Assembly (NCBI GenBank): GCA_024643725.1
Contig: JAHEMJ010000013.1
Location: 1-64,000, forward strand
Origin: Crocinitomicaceae bacterium
GTDB lineage: Bacteria; Bacteroidota; Bacteroidia; Flavobacteriales_D; Crocinitomicaceae
Direction: 5' to 3'
DNA length: 64,000 nucleotides
Below the pieces are notes generated by a model. It had not been told where the DNA came from. It worked only from the letters and a program-made list of their open reading frames with translations, and made no database searches. Positions 44,206 through 54,363 of the stretch are shown piece after piece. The translations under genes and the position numbers were made by a program. How positions within the stretch are numbered: position 1 is the stretch's first letter; each line of letters begins with the position of its first letter.

Positions 44206-44373
44206 ATGAAAAAAATGCTCGCTATCATTGTTGGACTTGTTACTGGAACTAGCGTGATGCTTTTATTCGGATATCCATTGACACAAGCGCTTGTCACAGG
44301 AAGTTGCGCGATGATTGGTATGTACATTGGACAGTACCTTAGCAAACGTCGAGCAGAAAAGAAGGCAAATTAA
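44206..44373 (+). CDS. 55-aa membrane protein
   Basis: Too short for the ORF track. ATG at 44,206, 15 bases after the GH38 stop; 55 codons then TAA. Two hydrophobic segments (AIIVGLVTGTSVMLLFGY, LVTGSCAMIGMYIGQYL) and a basic tail (SKRRAEKKAN) are typical of a small inner-membrane protein. Function unknown. Confidence 0.6.
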   Translation: MKKMLAIIVGLVTGTSVMLLFGYPLTQALVTGSCAMIGMYIGQYLSKRRAEKKAN

Positions 44374-44453
44374 TATAATAGAATGAACTTGAAATTATCG
44401 TTTCATTTTCATTAAGACGCAACATTTCTTATCATTCAAATTGAACCTCTTAT

Positions 44454-47144
44454 ATGCGAAATCTACTCAAATTTATTTTCACAAGTTTCTTCATTCTTTG
44501 TGAAGTAGAATCAATAAATGCTCAAGTTGCTGAATGGACAGCAGTGAATCCAGGGGTCGGCACAAGTACTTGCATGGATCAATTTAATAACTCCTTCACT
44601 TGTGGTCAATATATCGGCCCCGCAAACATTGGAAACTATACATTTCAAGGTTTTGGTTTACAAGATGTAGTTGTTCAGAAATACAGTCCTTCTGGAAACT
44701 TGCTTTGGGCAACAGATTTTGGCGGAACACAAAGTGATTATTCTCAAAAGATGACATACGACGGACAAGGGGCTGTTTGGATCACAGGACAATTTTCAGG
44801 AACGATGACCGCAGGAGCATTTACCCTAACTTCCGCAGGAGGTTCCGATGTCTATTTAGTAAAAATCGATGCTGCCTCCGGTGCGATTCTTTATGCACAA
44901 AGAGCCGGAAATAGCGGGAATGATGTTGGAATGGCGGTAGCAGCAGACGCAAATGGTAATATCCTTTTATCCGGGACATTTAATACAAATTTCAACTTCG
45001 GTTCTGTTTCCATTTCAGGTCTTGGAACTTATGAAGTTTTCTTAGTGAAATTAACGAATGCAGGTGTTCCTCTTTGGGGAAGCGGAATCAAGGGCACGTC
45101 TATAGAAACCATGTGGAGCTTGGCTGTAGACGCGAATGGAAATAGTTACATTGGTGGATATTCAAGTTCAGCCGTTGCAAACTTTAATGGTGTCAATCAA
45201 AATTTTAGTGGTCAAACGCATTTTATCGTAAAATTTAATCAACTCGGAGTTTTTGATTGGATCTCCACTTCTGTTTTCTCCGGAGAACTAGATGGCTTAG
45301 CCACAGACAATGCCGGAAATGTATATTTTACTGGGAATTTTGATACGCAAGCAAGTTTTGGAGCCATCAATTTAACCGGTGTAGGAATGGATGATATTTT
45401 AGTCGGGAAAATTGATCCATCAGGTGCATATTCTTGGGTGACTTCTTATGGAGGAGGAGGAAATGATGACGGATATGGAATAGCGAGTACGGGAAACGGA
45501 GAATTGTTCATCGTTGGAACGTTTCAAGGAGCATTTACGCTTGGTTCGTGTAATTTTAGTTCTGGTAGTTTTTCAAAGTCATTTATTTTCAAACTAAATT
45601 CCTCGGGCGTTGTCCAATGGGCAGCACAATCATCCGGGGCTTCAAGCTCCCATATTTCCAAAGGAATAATTGTAAATGATTTTGATGATATTTATTTGAC
45701 AGGATGGGGCAGTGGAACCTTTAATATGGGAGGTAATGCTGTCAATTTAAGTGCTGGTGGGTATTTGGTGAAAATGAGTGACAACGCAAACATAATCCAA
45801 GGAACTGTATTTACGGATGTGAATGCTGACGGACAGTATAACATAGGTGAACTGGGAATTCCAAATGTAATCCTTGCTTTGAACAGTGGACCAGCAGTTA
45901 CTGCTTCCAACAATTTTGGAAATTACAACATGTTTACTGTCAGCGGAAGTCAAACGGTCTCAATTCCAAACTTACCACTATATCATACCCTTTCGACTCC
46001 AGCTAACATTACGGTTAATTTTACAGGAATGGGAAATCTGGACACAGCCAATGTTTTTGGACTTATCCCAGTGCCTAATATGAAGGATTTAAACATTGAT
46101 ATTACTCCGATTTCCGCACCAAAAGCAGGACATGTACTGACGTATTTGATAACATACACCAATCAAGGGACTATAAGTCAAAATGCGAGCGTGACATTAC
46201 AAGCGTCATCATTGATGTCTTATTTGGGGACTTCGCCCGCGGCAACATCTGTAAGTGGACAATCCATGACTTGGGATTTGGGCTTACTTATTCCTCAACA
46301 AAGCGGAACCTTGTTTGCGCAGTTTAATATTCCTGCAAATACTTCTATTGGAACCATGATTCAGTCCACAGCTAGTATTTCACCAACAATAAACGATCAA
46401 ACGCCTTCCAATAACACACAGCTCAATTCCGTTGCTGTAACTGGGCCATTTGACCCGAACTATAAGGAAGTCAACGCAGATACATTGTACGATGTAATGG
46501 GATCCGATTATTTAGAATACCTCATTCATTTTCAAAATGTAGGCAATGACCTTGCATACAATGTTATCATCATTGATACGATGTCCACTCTGTTGGATTT
46601 AACCTCCTTTGAATTGATTTCGAAAAGTCATCCGAACTTAGATTTCAATATCAAGAACGGCAACATTGCTGAATTTCGTTTCAACAACATTATGTTGCCG
46701 GACTCTTTATCAGATCCAATTGGATCTCAAGGCTTTGTTAAATTTCGAGTAAAGTATGTGAATGCTATTCCTTTATACACTAATCTTGAAAATTTCGCAG
46801 ATATTTACTTTGATTACAATACGGCAATTCGTACCGATACGGCCAATACTTATTTTTCTACCACAGCGTCTTTTCACGAATCGAATGAATCCATTTCCAA
46901 CTTGGCGGTTTATCCAAATCCGGCATTGGATGAAGTCCATCTTGCGTTTGAAAAAATTGCTGGTACTTTGGCGACTATGGAGCTTCGTTCTTTATCCGGA
47001 TCTATCTTTTTAGTTCAGAATTTTGATGTTGATTTAACGAACGTTGACACAACACTATCTTTCACTTCACTTGCAAAAGGTGTTTATTTCTTGTCCCTTT
47101 CGGATGGAAAAAACATACAAGTTGTGAAACTGATCAAGCCATAA
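44454..47144 (+). CDS. large T9SS secreted protein with SBBP beta-propeller and conserved-repeat domains
   Basis: 896 residues: signal peptide ending NAQ; about 400 residues of SBBP-type repeats (GNLLWATDFGG, DVYLVKIDAASG, DANGNILLSGTF); an SdrD_B-like segment (GTVFTDVNADGQYNIGELG); a DUF11-like segment (AGHVLTYLITYTNQG); the Bacteroidota FDPNYKEVNADTLYDV repeat domain; and a type A sorting tail (LAVYPNPALDEVHLAF, KGVYFLSLSDGK). A surface adhesin or matrix protein is the likely role. Confidence 0.88.
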   Translation: MRNLLKFIFTSFFILCEVESINAQVAEWTAVNPGVGTSTCMDQFNNSFTCGQYIGPANIGNYTFQGFGLQDVVVQKYSPSGNLLWATDFGGTQSDYSQKMTYDGQGAVWITGQFSGTMTAGAFTLTSAGGSDVYLVKIDAASGAILYAQRAGNSGNDVGMAVAADANGNILLSGTFNTNFNFGSVSISGLGTYEVFLVKLTNAGVPLWGSGIKGTSIETMWSLAVDANGNSYIGGYSSSAVANFNGVNQNFSGQTHFIVKFNQLGVFDWISTSVFSGELDGLATDNAGNVYFTGNFDTQASFGAINLTGVGMDDILVGKIDPSGAYSWVTSYGGGGNDDGYGIASTGNGELFIVGTFQGAFTLGSCNFSSGSFSKSFIFKLNSSGVVQWAAQSSGASSSHISKGIIVNDFDDIYLTGWGSGTFNMGGNAVNLSAGGYLVKMSDNANIIQGTVFTDVNADGQYNIGELGIPNVILALNSGPAVTASNNFGNYNMFTVSGSQTVSIPNLPLYHTLSTPANITVNFTGMGNLDTANVFGLIPVPNMKDLNIDITPISAPKAGHVLTYLITYTNQGTISQNASVTLQASSLMSYLGTSPAATSVSGQSMTWDLGLLIPQQSGTLFAQFNIPANTSIGTMIQSTASISPTINDQTPSNNTQLNSVAVTGPFDPNYKEVNADTLYDVMGSDYLEYLIHFQNVGNDLAYNVIIIDTMSTLLDLTSFELISKSHPNLDFNIKNGNIAEFRFNNIMLPDSLSDPIGSQGFVKFRVKYVNAIPLYTNLENFADIYFDYNTAIRTDTANTYFSTTASFHESNESISNLAVYPNPALDEVHLAFEKIAGTLATMELRSLSGSIFLVQNFDVDLTNVDTTLSFTSLAKGVYFLSLSDGKNIQVVKLIKP

Positions 47145-47154
47145 TAAAGAAGAA

Positions 47155-48147
47155 TTACAGCGCCAACTTCGATTTATTCAACCAAATCAATTGTACTTCG
47201 GTTGTTTCTTGTAGTCGTTCCGCAAGTTTAAAATAGCGTTCGGACAAAGAAGAAAGAAAGTCCTGAGCTTTGTTGCCTTCATCGCTCAATCCTTTCAGCT
47301 TGTCAATTCCCCAGAATTTCACCAAGTGATCGATGATATTCGCGTAGTCGTGACTCGTGTACACGCCAATTTTTTGTGTTATGGAAGCGTAATTCACGTA
47401 TTGTTTTTTCTCCGTACCAAAGTCCATAAGAGAAGCAGGCATGACAATTTTTTTCTTCATCATTTGAACGAAGGCAGCTAATCCACCATTCGGATCCGCC
47501 TCCAAAACTTTACTCATAAAAAACTTGTACGCTCTTTCGTGCAAAGCTTCTTCACCTGCGATGGTGTTACAGATTTTTGCCAACAATTTATCGCCAGATT
47601 TAAAGGCAATTTTCCCTGTGTTTACATGGGATATTTTTGTGGCACGTTCTTGAAAAGAAGTGTATATCAATCCATTATATGGATCTGCAGCGGTTTGCAA
47701 ATCGATGCCATTGTGAATCAACCGTTGGATGGTGATTTCCACTTCTCGCATGTCCACGCGTCCACTGAGGTACAAATATTTGTTCAACAAATCACCATGA
47801 CGATTTTCTTCTGCTGTCCATAATCGCGACCAGCGCACCCATGAATTTGAGCTCGCCACATTGCGCTCTTCGTTGACACCTTTCAACAAATTGAAGAAGG
47901 TTTGATAACTTGGTAACGCTTCTTCGGTAATCATGTTTCCCACCAAGGAAACCATGACAGTATCTGGAACTTGTGCAATTCCTTCTTGTAAAACACGTAC
48001 TTGATCAGCAAAATCTGCATCCGCCGCATTGGGGATGAAGTCCGTTGGTTGCCAGCTCGTTTCAGGCGTTTTCATTTTTTCATCGATGAACTGCTCAACG
48101 TGTTGTTCAATCGACGCGATCACTTCCATTTTTTCTTCGAATGCCAT
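47155..48147 (-). CDS. acyl-ACP desaturase (ferritin-like di-iron)
   Basis: 330 residues with both di-iron motifs of plant-type stearoyl-ACP desaturases: WTAEENRHGDLLNKYLYLSG and AGEEALHERAYKFF. It inserts a cis double bond in acyl-ACP using oxygen. This gives the window three desaturases of two different fold types. It has its own promoter and does not belong to the lipid operon. Confidence 0.9.
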   Translation of the reverse strand: MAFEEKMEVIASIEQHVEQFIDEKMKTPETSWQPTDFIPNAADADFADQVRVLQEGIAQVPDTVMVSLVGNMITEEALPSYQTFFNLLKGVNEERNVASSNSWVRWSRLWTAEENRHGDLLNKYLYLSGRVDMREVEITIQRLIHNGIDLQTAADPYNGLIYTSFQERATKISHVNTGKIAFKSGDKLLAKICNTIAGEEALHERAYKFFMSKVLEADPNGGLAAFVQMMKKKIVMPASLMDFGTEKKQYVNYASITQKIGVYTSHDYANIIDHLVKFWGIDKLKGLSDEGNKAQDFLSSLSERYFKLAERLQETTEVQLIWLNKSKLAL

Positions 48148-48193
48148 GCTGTTTGTTTGATTAATAGTGCGTGATCGGAAAAGAATATGCGTG

Positions 48194-48201
48194 CAAAAGT
48201 A
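48194..48201 (-). promoter_or_regulatory. -7 promoter element of the acyl-ACP desaturase gene
   Basis: Minus-strand TACTTTTG matches TAnnTTTG exactly, 46 bases upstream of the ATG. Confidence 0.45.
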
Positions 48202-48369
48202 CCCTTAATTAAGCACTAAAATTCGAATTTTTAAGCCAAAATTGTTAGATGGTTAGTCCTCAAGGTGTTAAAGATTTAAATGATTGCTTTACCCCATCAA
48301 AAACCGAACAAAAACCTTTGTCCTAACAAGGAAAATCACTAAATTGGTAAACTGAAAAATTTGATTAAA

Positions 48370-49305
48370 ATGAGTATTATTTTACAAGACACAAAAGAGA
48401 TTCGTAAATTGATTCCACATGAACGTTCGAGCAAATTACATCGCATCAATGATTTCAAAGGTATTGCTTCTATTTTACTAGAATGGACCTGTATCCTCGC
48501 ATGTGCTTGGTTATGTCAAACCTATTTCTCTTGGTACTTTTATTTGTTTTCGGTGATCTTCATTGGTGCACGCTATTTAGCTTTGGGATTAATCATGCAT
48601 GAGGGCGTTCATCAACTCGTTTCGAAAAACAAATTTGTCAACGATTGGTTATCTGAAATCCTATGCGCTTGGCCTTTGATCATTTCCATGCGTTCTTATA
48701 GGGTGAAACATTTGGCGCATCATGCAAAACTAAATTCAGATGAAGATCCGGATTTCGTTGCGAAGTTTGATCCAAACTGGCGCTTCCCGATGAAGAAGAA
48801 GCAATTCTTTAAAGTGTTGGCGATTCAACTATCTGGAATCGGTGTATTTGAAACATTCAAAGTGATGTCAAGCGCTCAGATGAAAACAAAGAAGGACAAA
48901 GCTCCACGCTGGTATACGTTTTTACGGGTATCTTTTTACCTATCTGTGTTAGCTGGATTTATTCTCACTGGACACGGAATGACCTTGGTTCTTTATTGGT
49001 TGATTCCTTTCGTTACCTGGACCCAAATAGCCAATCGCTTGCGTCGCATTGCGGAACATTCAGGAATTCCAGATAAACCGGCTGACCTTCAGACCAGAAC
49101 GACAACTCACGGATTGCTCACACGTATTTTTCTTGCTCCGAAGTACATTTCCTATCACAATGAACACCACATATATCCAGGGATTCCATGTTACAATTTA
49201 CGTGCAACCCATCGGATGTTCAATCAACATGATGTCATCAAACAAAACTTGCACGTATCAAAGTCCTATTACGATGTGTACAAGGAATGTATTTCAGCCA
49301 AATAA
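48370..49305 (+). CDS. membrane fatty-acid desaturase/hydroxylase
   Basis: The ATG at 48,370 (MSIILQDTKEIRKLIPH) is preferred to the track TTG at 48,361. 311 residues with the three histidine boxes of integral membrane desaturases: HEGVH, HLAHHAK and HNEHHIYPGIPCY, and several membrane helices. It acts on acyl chains or another lipid in the inner membrane. It ends three bases before the end of the opposite-strand desaturase, which has the same HHxYPGIP signature. Confidence 0.87.
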   Translation: MSIILQDTKEIRKLIPHERSSKLHRINDFKGIASILLEWTCILACAWLCQTYFSWYFYLFSVIFIGARYLALGLIMHEGVHQLVSKNKFVNDWLSEILCAWPLIISMRSYRVKHLAHHAKLNSDEDPDFVAKFDPNWRFPMKKKQFFKVLAIQLSGIGVFETFKVMSSAQMKTKKDKAPRWYTFLRVSFYLSVLAGFILTGHGMTLVLYWLIPFVTWTQIANRLRRIAEHSGIPDKPADLQTRTTTHGLLTRIFLAPKYISYHNEHHIYPGIPCYNLRATHRMFNQHDVIKQNLHVSKSYYDVYKECISAK

Positions 49306-49308
49306 ATC

Positions 49309-50241
49309 TTAGAATTTCTTTCCCGTTTTGGCGGAAGTTCGAAAGACATAATCTTCACCTTTCATGGACTTTGCCTGAACAAACCAATGGATGTAGCTCG
49401 GCTCTTTTGGTAAATTTATATCAATTTTTTGCAGGTAATACGCTGGAATTCCAGGGTACACATGGTGTAATTCATGGTGATTGAAATTGAAGAGAAAGAG
49501 TGCTTCAAACCAAGCATTGACATAAAAGCTACGTGTATACGTTACTTGATCTACATAAGGAACCGGTTTCACTTCTGCTCCGTTCGAAATGGGAATATCT
49601 ATGTGAGAATGTTGAGTCATGATGACCAATTCCTTCCATATCAAACTAAGAAGAAAAGCAGGAAGGACGAAGTGGATCAAGAATGCGTTAAAAAACAAAC
49701 CGAGTAGGAAATAAAACGCCACGTACGCAACCATATGCAAAATCGTCATCCGAAATTTCTGAGCGTTTAAATGACGCTTTATTTTCATTACATTCCAGTA
49801 ATTACTGACCATGTACGACAAAAAGAAAAGAGGGATAAATAAAAACCAAGACACATTGACCACCCATCGCATTATTGGAGAATCTTGTGGTTCTACCGTT
49901 TTCTCCGTGGTCGGATCTTTGTCTCGCCAGCCTGTCCACTTATGATGCAGGTTATGCATGTGCGTCCACGAATAGAATGGAATCACCGTTAACAATCCGA
50001 GAACATGTCCAAAAAACGTATTTAAAAACCGTGTTTTAAAAAAATTCAAATGTCCACACTCATGCAGTAAGATAAAGGTTTGCAAGAAAAAAAAGGATAA
50101 AAGCAATTGACCTGTCGAATAAAGAAACATGTTCGGTTGCAGGGACAAAAATACACCGAATACGCACAACGCTGTTGGGACAAGTAAACTTAAAAAAGCC
50201 TTGTCATCACGTGCCTTCCATTGACTGATATCCTTCGTCAT
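49309..50241 (-). CDS. membrane fatty-acid desaturase, last gene of lipid operon
   Basis: 310 residues with His boxes HECGH, HMHNLHH and HHELHHVYPGIPAYY and about four membrane helices. It starts three bases after the methyltransferase stop and closes the six-gene minus-strand operon. In that context it may desaturate or hydroxylate an isoprenoid-type or acyl-lipid product. It is related to the neighbouring + strand desaturase by its histidine boxes but not closely elsewhere. Confidence 0.87.
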   Translation of the reverse strand: MTKDISQWKARDDKAFLSLLVPTALCVFGVFLSLQPNMFLYSTGQLLLSFFFLQTFILLHECGHLNFFKTRFLNTFFGHVLGLLTVIPFYSWTHMHNLHHKWTGWRDKDPTTEKTVEPQDSPIMRWVVNVSWFLFIPLFFLSYMVSNYWNVMKIKRHLNAQKFRMTILHMVAYVAFYFLLGLFFNAFLIHFVLPAFLLSLIWKELVIMTQHSHIDIPISNGAEVKPVPYVDQVTYTRSFYVNAWFEALFLFNFNHHELHHVYPGIPAYYLQKIDINLPKEPSYIHWFVQAKSMKGEDYVFRTSAKTGKKF

Positions 50242-50244
50242 TCC

Positions 50245-51213
50245 TTACTTTGCTTTTTCCAACACAATGGTTTGCATGGATAGATTTAATACTTTTTGAA
50301 AAATCAACACAGGTGTTAAGAGCAATTGTCCCAAGAAATAAGGGAATATGATCTTATTCAAATTTAATCCTTTGCCAATTAACTTGAAATAAGCACCCGC
50401 GAAAATATAGAAATACGGAGGAAAGGCACCCCATGCTCGGTATTTCACAACCTTGAAACCGTTCCGTTCCATCATTTCAACAAACTTCTTTTTATCAAAT
50501 AGGATGGTGTGTTGTGGCGCTTGGACACCTGGCCATTTTTTTCCAAATAAACGGTAGGTGAAACTATCCAATCTCGGTACTTCGATGATTAATTTACCAT
50601 CATCCTTCAGTACTTCTTTGGCTTTCTCCAAGGTTTTAATTGGATCGTAATCATGCTCTAGAAAATGCCACATCGTGATAAGGTCGTAGCGTTTACTTGA
50701 CATTTCTTGTTCGTAGAACAATCCTTCGTAAAATTCAATTTTATCAAATCCCGGATATTCGAGTCCTTCTTTGAAATCTACACCGCTGATCTTGCAGTTG
50801 TATTTCTTGTTCATGTGCAAAAGAAAAGTACCGACAGCGCATCCAACATCTAGAATTTCTGTTTCTGAATCAAAACGCACATGTTTGGAGACCAATTTAT
50901 CTTTTTCACGATCGTGTTTATTCATTGTCCACTCATACAGAGGTGTAAGTACTCCCCAATTTTTTTTCTTGCGATGAGCGATGTATTCTCCATCATAAAA
51001 TTCTTTGATTTGATCCACGGAAATCCTTGGATTTTGATACACCAATTGACATTGATTGCATTTCACATATTGAAACTCCCCATCTTTTCCCGTAAGGTCT
51101 TCTTGACCAATGAGAAATAGGGAATAATCATCCGAGCCACAAGAATAACAATTAACTTTTTCAAAGCGATAATGCGCAGGATTGTTTACTTTTTTTAGAA
51201 ATAGTTCGTTCAT
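50245..51213 (-). CDS. zinc-ribbon SAM-dependent methyltransferase
   Basis: 322 residues. The N-terminus has a CxxC...CxxC ribbon (NCYSCGSDD and KCNQCQLVYQNPR); the SAM fold follows (EILDVGCAVGTFL, YDLITMWHFLEHDYDP). The C-terminal ~80 residues are hydrophobic and may bind the membrane. The type is common in cell-envelope and lipid or sugar tailoring. It overlaps the UbiA-like gene by four bases and is three bases ahead of the desaturase. Confidence 0.85.
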   Translation of the reverse strand: MNELFLKKVNNPAHYRFEKVNCYSCGSDDYSLFLIGQEDLTGKDGEFQYVKCNQCQLVYQNPRISVDQIKEFYDGEYIAHRKKKNWGVLTPLYEWTMNKHDREKDKLVSKHVRFDSETEILDVGCAVGTFLLHMNKKYNCKISGVDFKEGLEYPGFDKIEFYEGLFYEQEMSSKRYDLITMWHFLEHDYDPIKTLEKAKEVLKDDGKLIIEVPRLDSFTYRLFGKKWPGVQAPQHTILFDKKKFVEMMERNGFKVVKYRAWGAFPPYFYIFAGAYFKLIGKGLNLNKIIFPYFLGQLLLTPVLIFQKVLNLSMQTIVLEKAK

Positions 51214-51932
51214 TTGATTAGGGAATTAATGAATATACACAAAGGATAATAGGCGATGGGGAGGTAATGTAGGTACTTCCAACGAGGAAAGAACCAAACA
51301 AGTAGCATCGGAATCAATATGAAAACTGGAGCGAAGGGAAACGAAATGGAAAACAAAGTAAAGAATCCAGCCGTTGCCAAAGCGCCCAAAGCGACAAATC
51401 GTTTCAGGTCGCCGATCTTTTTGTCCTCCAGTAAATCATACGACAACAGGATGAAAAAGGAACTCAAACAAATAAAAATTAGCGCATTCGAGGCATACTG
51501 AAATACCAAACAATAGAGCAGGACTGGATATTTCAACAAGGGAATCAGCGAAAGAACGGAAAATTGTTTCTGAAAAAGGACATACAACAACAACGAAGCA
51601 AAAATGAATAAGGAAACAATCAGACCAATTTCTTTGGAATACATGAAAAGCAAGGATTGATAAGCCAAGCAACTAACTGCGGTAAAACGAAGAAAAGTTG
51701 GATAGTTTCCGGGGGATAAATAGCTACGATCTGGGTGATGGCTTCGATCGTAAGAAACGGAACAGGCATCGTCGAGTAAACGAAAGATAAAAAACGATAG
51801 CACTAAAAAGATTACCCGCGAAAGCTCATCCACTGCTTTCAATCCTGGAGAGTAAATCAACAAGGAAAACAATATGGCCAATCCCAAGAAAGACCAAGAC
51901 TTTAAACGTGTCTGTAAGTAATGTTTAATCAT
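51210..51932 (-). CDS. UbiA-like integral membrane prenyltransferase homologue with altered Asp motif
   Basis: 240 residues with about seven membrane helices. LDDACSVSYDRSHHPDRSY aligns with the first UbiA motif NDxxDxxxD...PxR, and YDLLEDKKIGD with the second. The central Asp of the first motif is Ser here, and the leading Asn is Asp, so catalysis may be altered. UbiA enzymes join prenyl diphosphates to acceptors in the membrane. It overlaps both neighbours (8 and 4 bases), so it is part of the lipid operon. Confidence 0.65.
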   Translation of the reverse strand: MIKHYLQTRLKSWSFLGLAILFSLLIYSPGLKAVDELSRVIFLVLSFFIFRLLDDACSVSYDRSHHPDRSYLSPGNYPTFLRFTAVSCLAYQSLLFMYSKEIGLIVSLFIFASLLLYVLFQKQFSVLSLIPLLKYPVLLYCLVFQYASNALIFICLSSFFILLSYDLLEDKKIGDLKRFVALGALATAGFFTLFSISFPFAPVFILIPMLLVWFFPRWKYLHYLPIAYYPLCIFINSLIK

Positions 51933-54363
51933 GTTGAATCAATTGAATTCTACCTAGATTGCCGTCCAAAATGACTTCATCATTGTCTTTTAACGATCGT
52001 GTGATGTGGTCGATACCAATCACTGCTGGAATCCCGAATTCACGTGCAACGATAGCTCCGTGGGACAAGGCTCCTCCGCGTTCGACAATCAGTCCACCGA
52101 TTAATGGAAAAACCATCGCCCAACCCGGATCCGTTTGCTTGGTGACCAAAATATCACCTTGTTCAATTTTATTTCCTTCCAAAACCGATTCCAACACTTT
52201 CACTCGTCCACGAATACGTCCACCACTCGCTGCAAGTCCACGAAATTCTGTCGCGCCTTCTACAAATGAAACCTCACCTGCGATGGATTCAGGTCGTTCG
52301 CCAAAATTAGTGGAGAAATTACTCGGAAATTCCTTCTTTGATTCCTCCTGAAAATGCTGTATTCGTGTCGATATTTTTTCTTTCAAGAGCCCGCTATCCA
52401 TGGCCGAAGAACCAATAAGTTCTCCAATTTCCTTGTAACTTAAATACAAGATATCTTCTGAATCACTAACATTTCCTTTATTGACCTCCTTTGCGCCAAT
52501 TCGCTTAACGACCACTTTGAATTTGTAATACATCTCTGCTTGCTTATATCTCACTCGCTCTCGACTAGAAATTGCATTTTTACAAAGGGTTGCAACTAGG
52601 TAAAGTTTAATAACCTCAAATAAAGTCACAGGCAACAAAACATGCCATTTCTTAACGATTTTCCAGACAAAAGTGCGCATCGCTTTTTTTCGTTCTTGGT
52701 CCTTTTTTTCAATGACCGCACGTGGATTAACTGCATCGTTTCTCATATAACTTTGCACTAATTCCACGAATTTAAGAGGTTCCTCGATGTAATTGCGCTT
52801 AAAGAACATCAATTCGCCTGAACAGCGAAAACCCCATGTTTTCAAGTAGTGCTGAAATCCATTAAAAACCGTTTTCCACTCAGGTGCATATTGAACTTTT
52901 TCCCAAACGACATCGGTTGGATTTTCAAGGAAAAAGGACTTTCCTCCTTCGACTTGATCGATTTGAACGACTAAGTCCCAAATGTCATTTAAAGGCTCAC
53001 TACTGATGAGACCAGGAATGGCTTGTATCAAGGTATTGTGGACACCCACGCTTTCTTCACCAAAGTACGAATGTGCCATTTTTCCCAAAAGCTTGTAATG
53101 AATCATCGAAAAGAAGTCCGCAAGACTTGCGTGATACCATTGATTGAAACGCAAATCCAGGAATTCGTAGAACAATTTGGCATCCATTTGATCCCCTTGT
53201 TCTTCGTCTACTTTTTGTGAAAAACGACTGACTTTCCCTTCAATATTTTGCACATGGCTTTCCAAGCGAATGTTCAAGTAAATCAAACGCCACACCAATT
53301 TCATTAAGGAGGTTCGATTCACACTTGAATGTGTTGCCACATCTTGATCAGAATATCCAACGAATTGATTAAATGCCTCTTTAAAATAAGCCCTCAAAGG
53401 AGAACTAGACATGACGTTGTGAATGTTTGTCATGTTGTAGTAAATGCGGTTTCCCCAAATACCTACCGTATTGCTAAAATCATATTCCAAAGAACGCAAG
53501 GTTTCTCCGTCAATTTGTAGAAGCTTCGAAATGTTTTTGAAATAATGGTAATAGGAATCCCGTGCAATCGAATACAGTAGGGGAGAGATTGGATCTGGAT
53601 AATTTTCGTTTAGGTTGGTATTCGACCAATAGACTTTTTTCGTCACTTGAACCGTAATCGGACGTGCTTGTACAAAATAAATCTGATCTCCTTTCGAAAC
53701 CCATTCAATATCCAAATGACAACCATATTGATCTTTGAGTTGGAAACTTTTCGAAATCAATACTTTGGCATTGAAAGGCAAGTCTAGCTGATCGATATTT
53801 GCTCTTTTAACTGAAAAGTTTTTCGGAGTAATTTTTCCTGCAACGAGTTGTTCCCCGGCCCCTTGGACATATTCCGTATAAGAAGAAAACTCATCGGTTG
53901 GTGATTGCGTGAAGGTTACTCCGGCGTAATCCGCTTCCAAAAAGACTTGAATCACGAGTGCCATTTCGGTCAGTCGCTTTCCTGAAATCTGTTCATAAGC
54001 TTTTACGCGCTCGTTTTCGAGTCCTTTCCAACATTGCAGAATGGTCGCTTCCACGGCGGATAGTTCATTTTCAACTACAATGGAATCCAATTGTCCGGCA
54101 AAAGAATGATGCGCAGAATCCTCGCCAATTGCCGAACTTCTCACGATAAGCTTTGCACTATTCAATTCAGCAATGGCATGTTTCAACTCCTGTTGAAATC
54201 CAGCGGGCCAATGTTTAGCAGCTTGATAGTCCGTTAATAGAGCCTTAGTTATGGCAAAACCTTCCGGCACATCAACACCATATTCCAATAATTTGGATAA
54301 ACTAGCGGCTTTACCTCCAACTAAAATTTCGTCCAATGAATGAGTTAACTTACGAATGTACAT
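51925..54363 (-). CDS. PEP-synthase/PPDK-like phosphotransferase
   Basis: 812 residues. Residues ~1-330 are the PPDK-type ATP-grasp domain (LVGGKAASLSKLLEYGVDVP, IVRSSAIGEDSAHHSFAGQ, and HLDIEWVSKGDQIYFVQARP). Residues ~340-700 are an unrecognised helical middle. The end is the swivelling phosphohistidine domain (GDILVTKQTDPGWAMV, GGALSHGAIVAREFGIPAVI). The PEP-binding TIM barrel of true PEP synthase is missing, as in rifampin-phosphotransferase-like proteins. It probably phosphorylates a small molecule with ATP. It overlaps both neighbours and is central in the lipid operon. Confidence 0.85.
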   Translation of the reverse strand: MYIRKLTHSLDEILVGGKAASLSKLLEYGVDVPEGFAITKALLTDYQAAKHWPAGFQQELKHAIAELNSAKLIVRSSAIGEDSAHHSFAGQLDSIVVENELSAVEATILQCWKGLENERVKAYEQISGKRLTEMALVIQVFLEADYAGVTFTQSPTDEFSSYTEYVQGAGEQLVAGKITPKNFSVKRANIDQLDLPFNAKVLISKSFQLKDQYGCHLDIEWVSKGDQIYFVQARPITVQVTKKVYWSNTNLNENYPDPISPLLYSIARDSYYHYFKNISKLLQIDGETLRSLEYDFSNTVGIWGNRIYYNMTNIHNVMSSSPLRAYFKEAFNQFVGYSDQDVATHSSVNRTSLMKLVWRLIYLNIRLESHVQNIEGKVSRFSQKVDEEQGDQMDAKLFYEFLDLRFNQWYHASLADFFSMIHYKLLGKMAHSYFGEESVGVHNTLIQAIPGLISSEPLNDIWDLVVQIDQVEGGKSFFLENPTDVVWEKVQYAPEWKTVFNGFQHYLKTWGFRCSGELMFFKRNYIEEPLKFVELVQSYMRNDAVNPRAVIEKKDQERKKAMRTFVWKIVKKWHVLLPVTLFEVIKLYLVATLCKNAISSRERVRYKQAEMYYKFKVVVKRIGAKEVNKGNVSDSEDILYLSYKEIGELIGSSAMDSGLLKEKISTRIQHFQEESKKEFPSNFSTNFGERPESIAGEVSFVEGATEFRGLAASGGRIRGRVKVLESVLEGNKIEQGDILVTKQTDPGWAMVFPLIGGLIVERGGALSHGAIVAREFGIPAVIGIDHITRSLKDNDEVILDGNLGRIQLIQHD

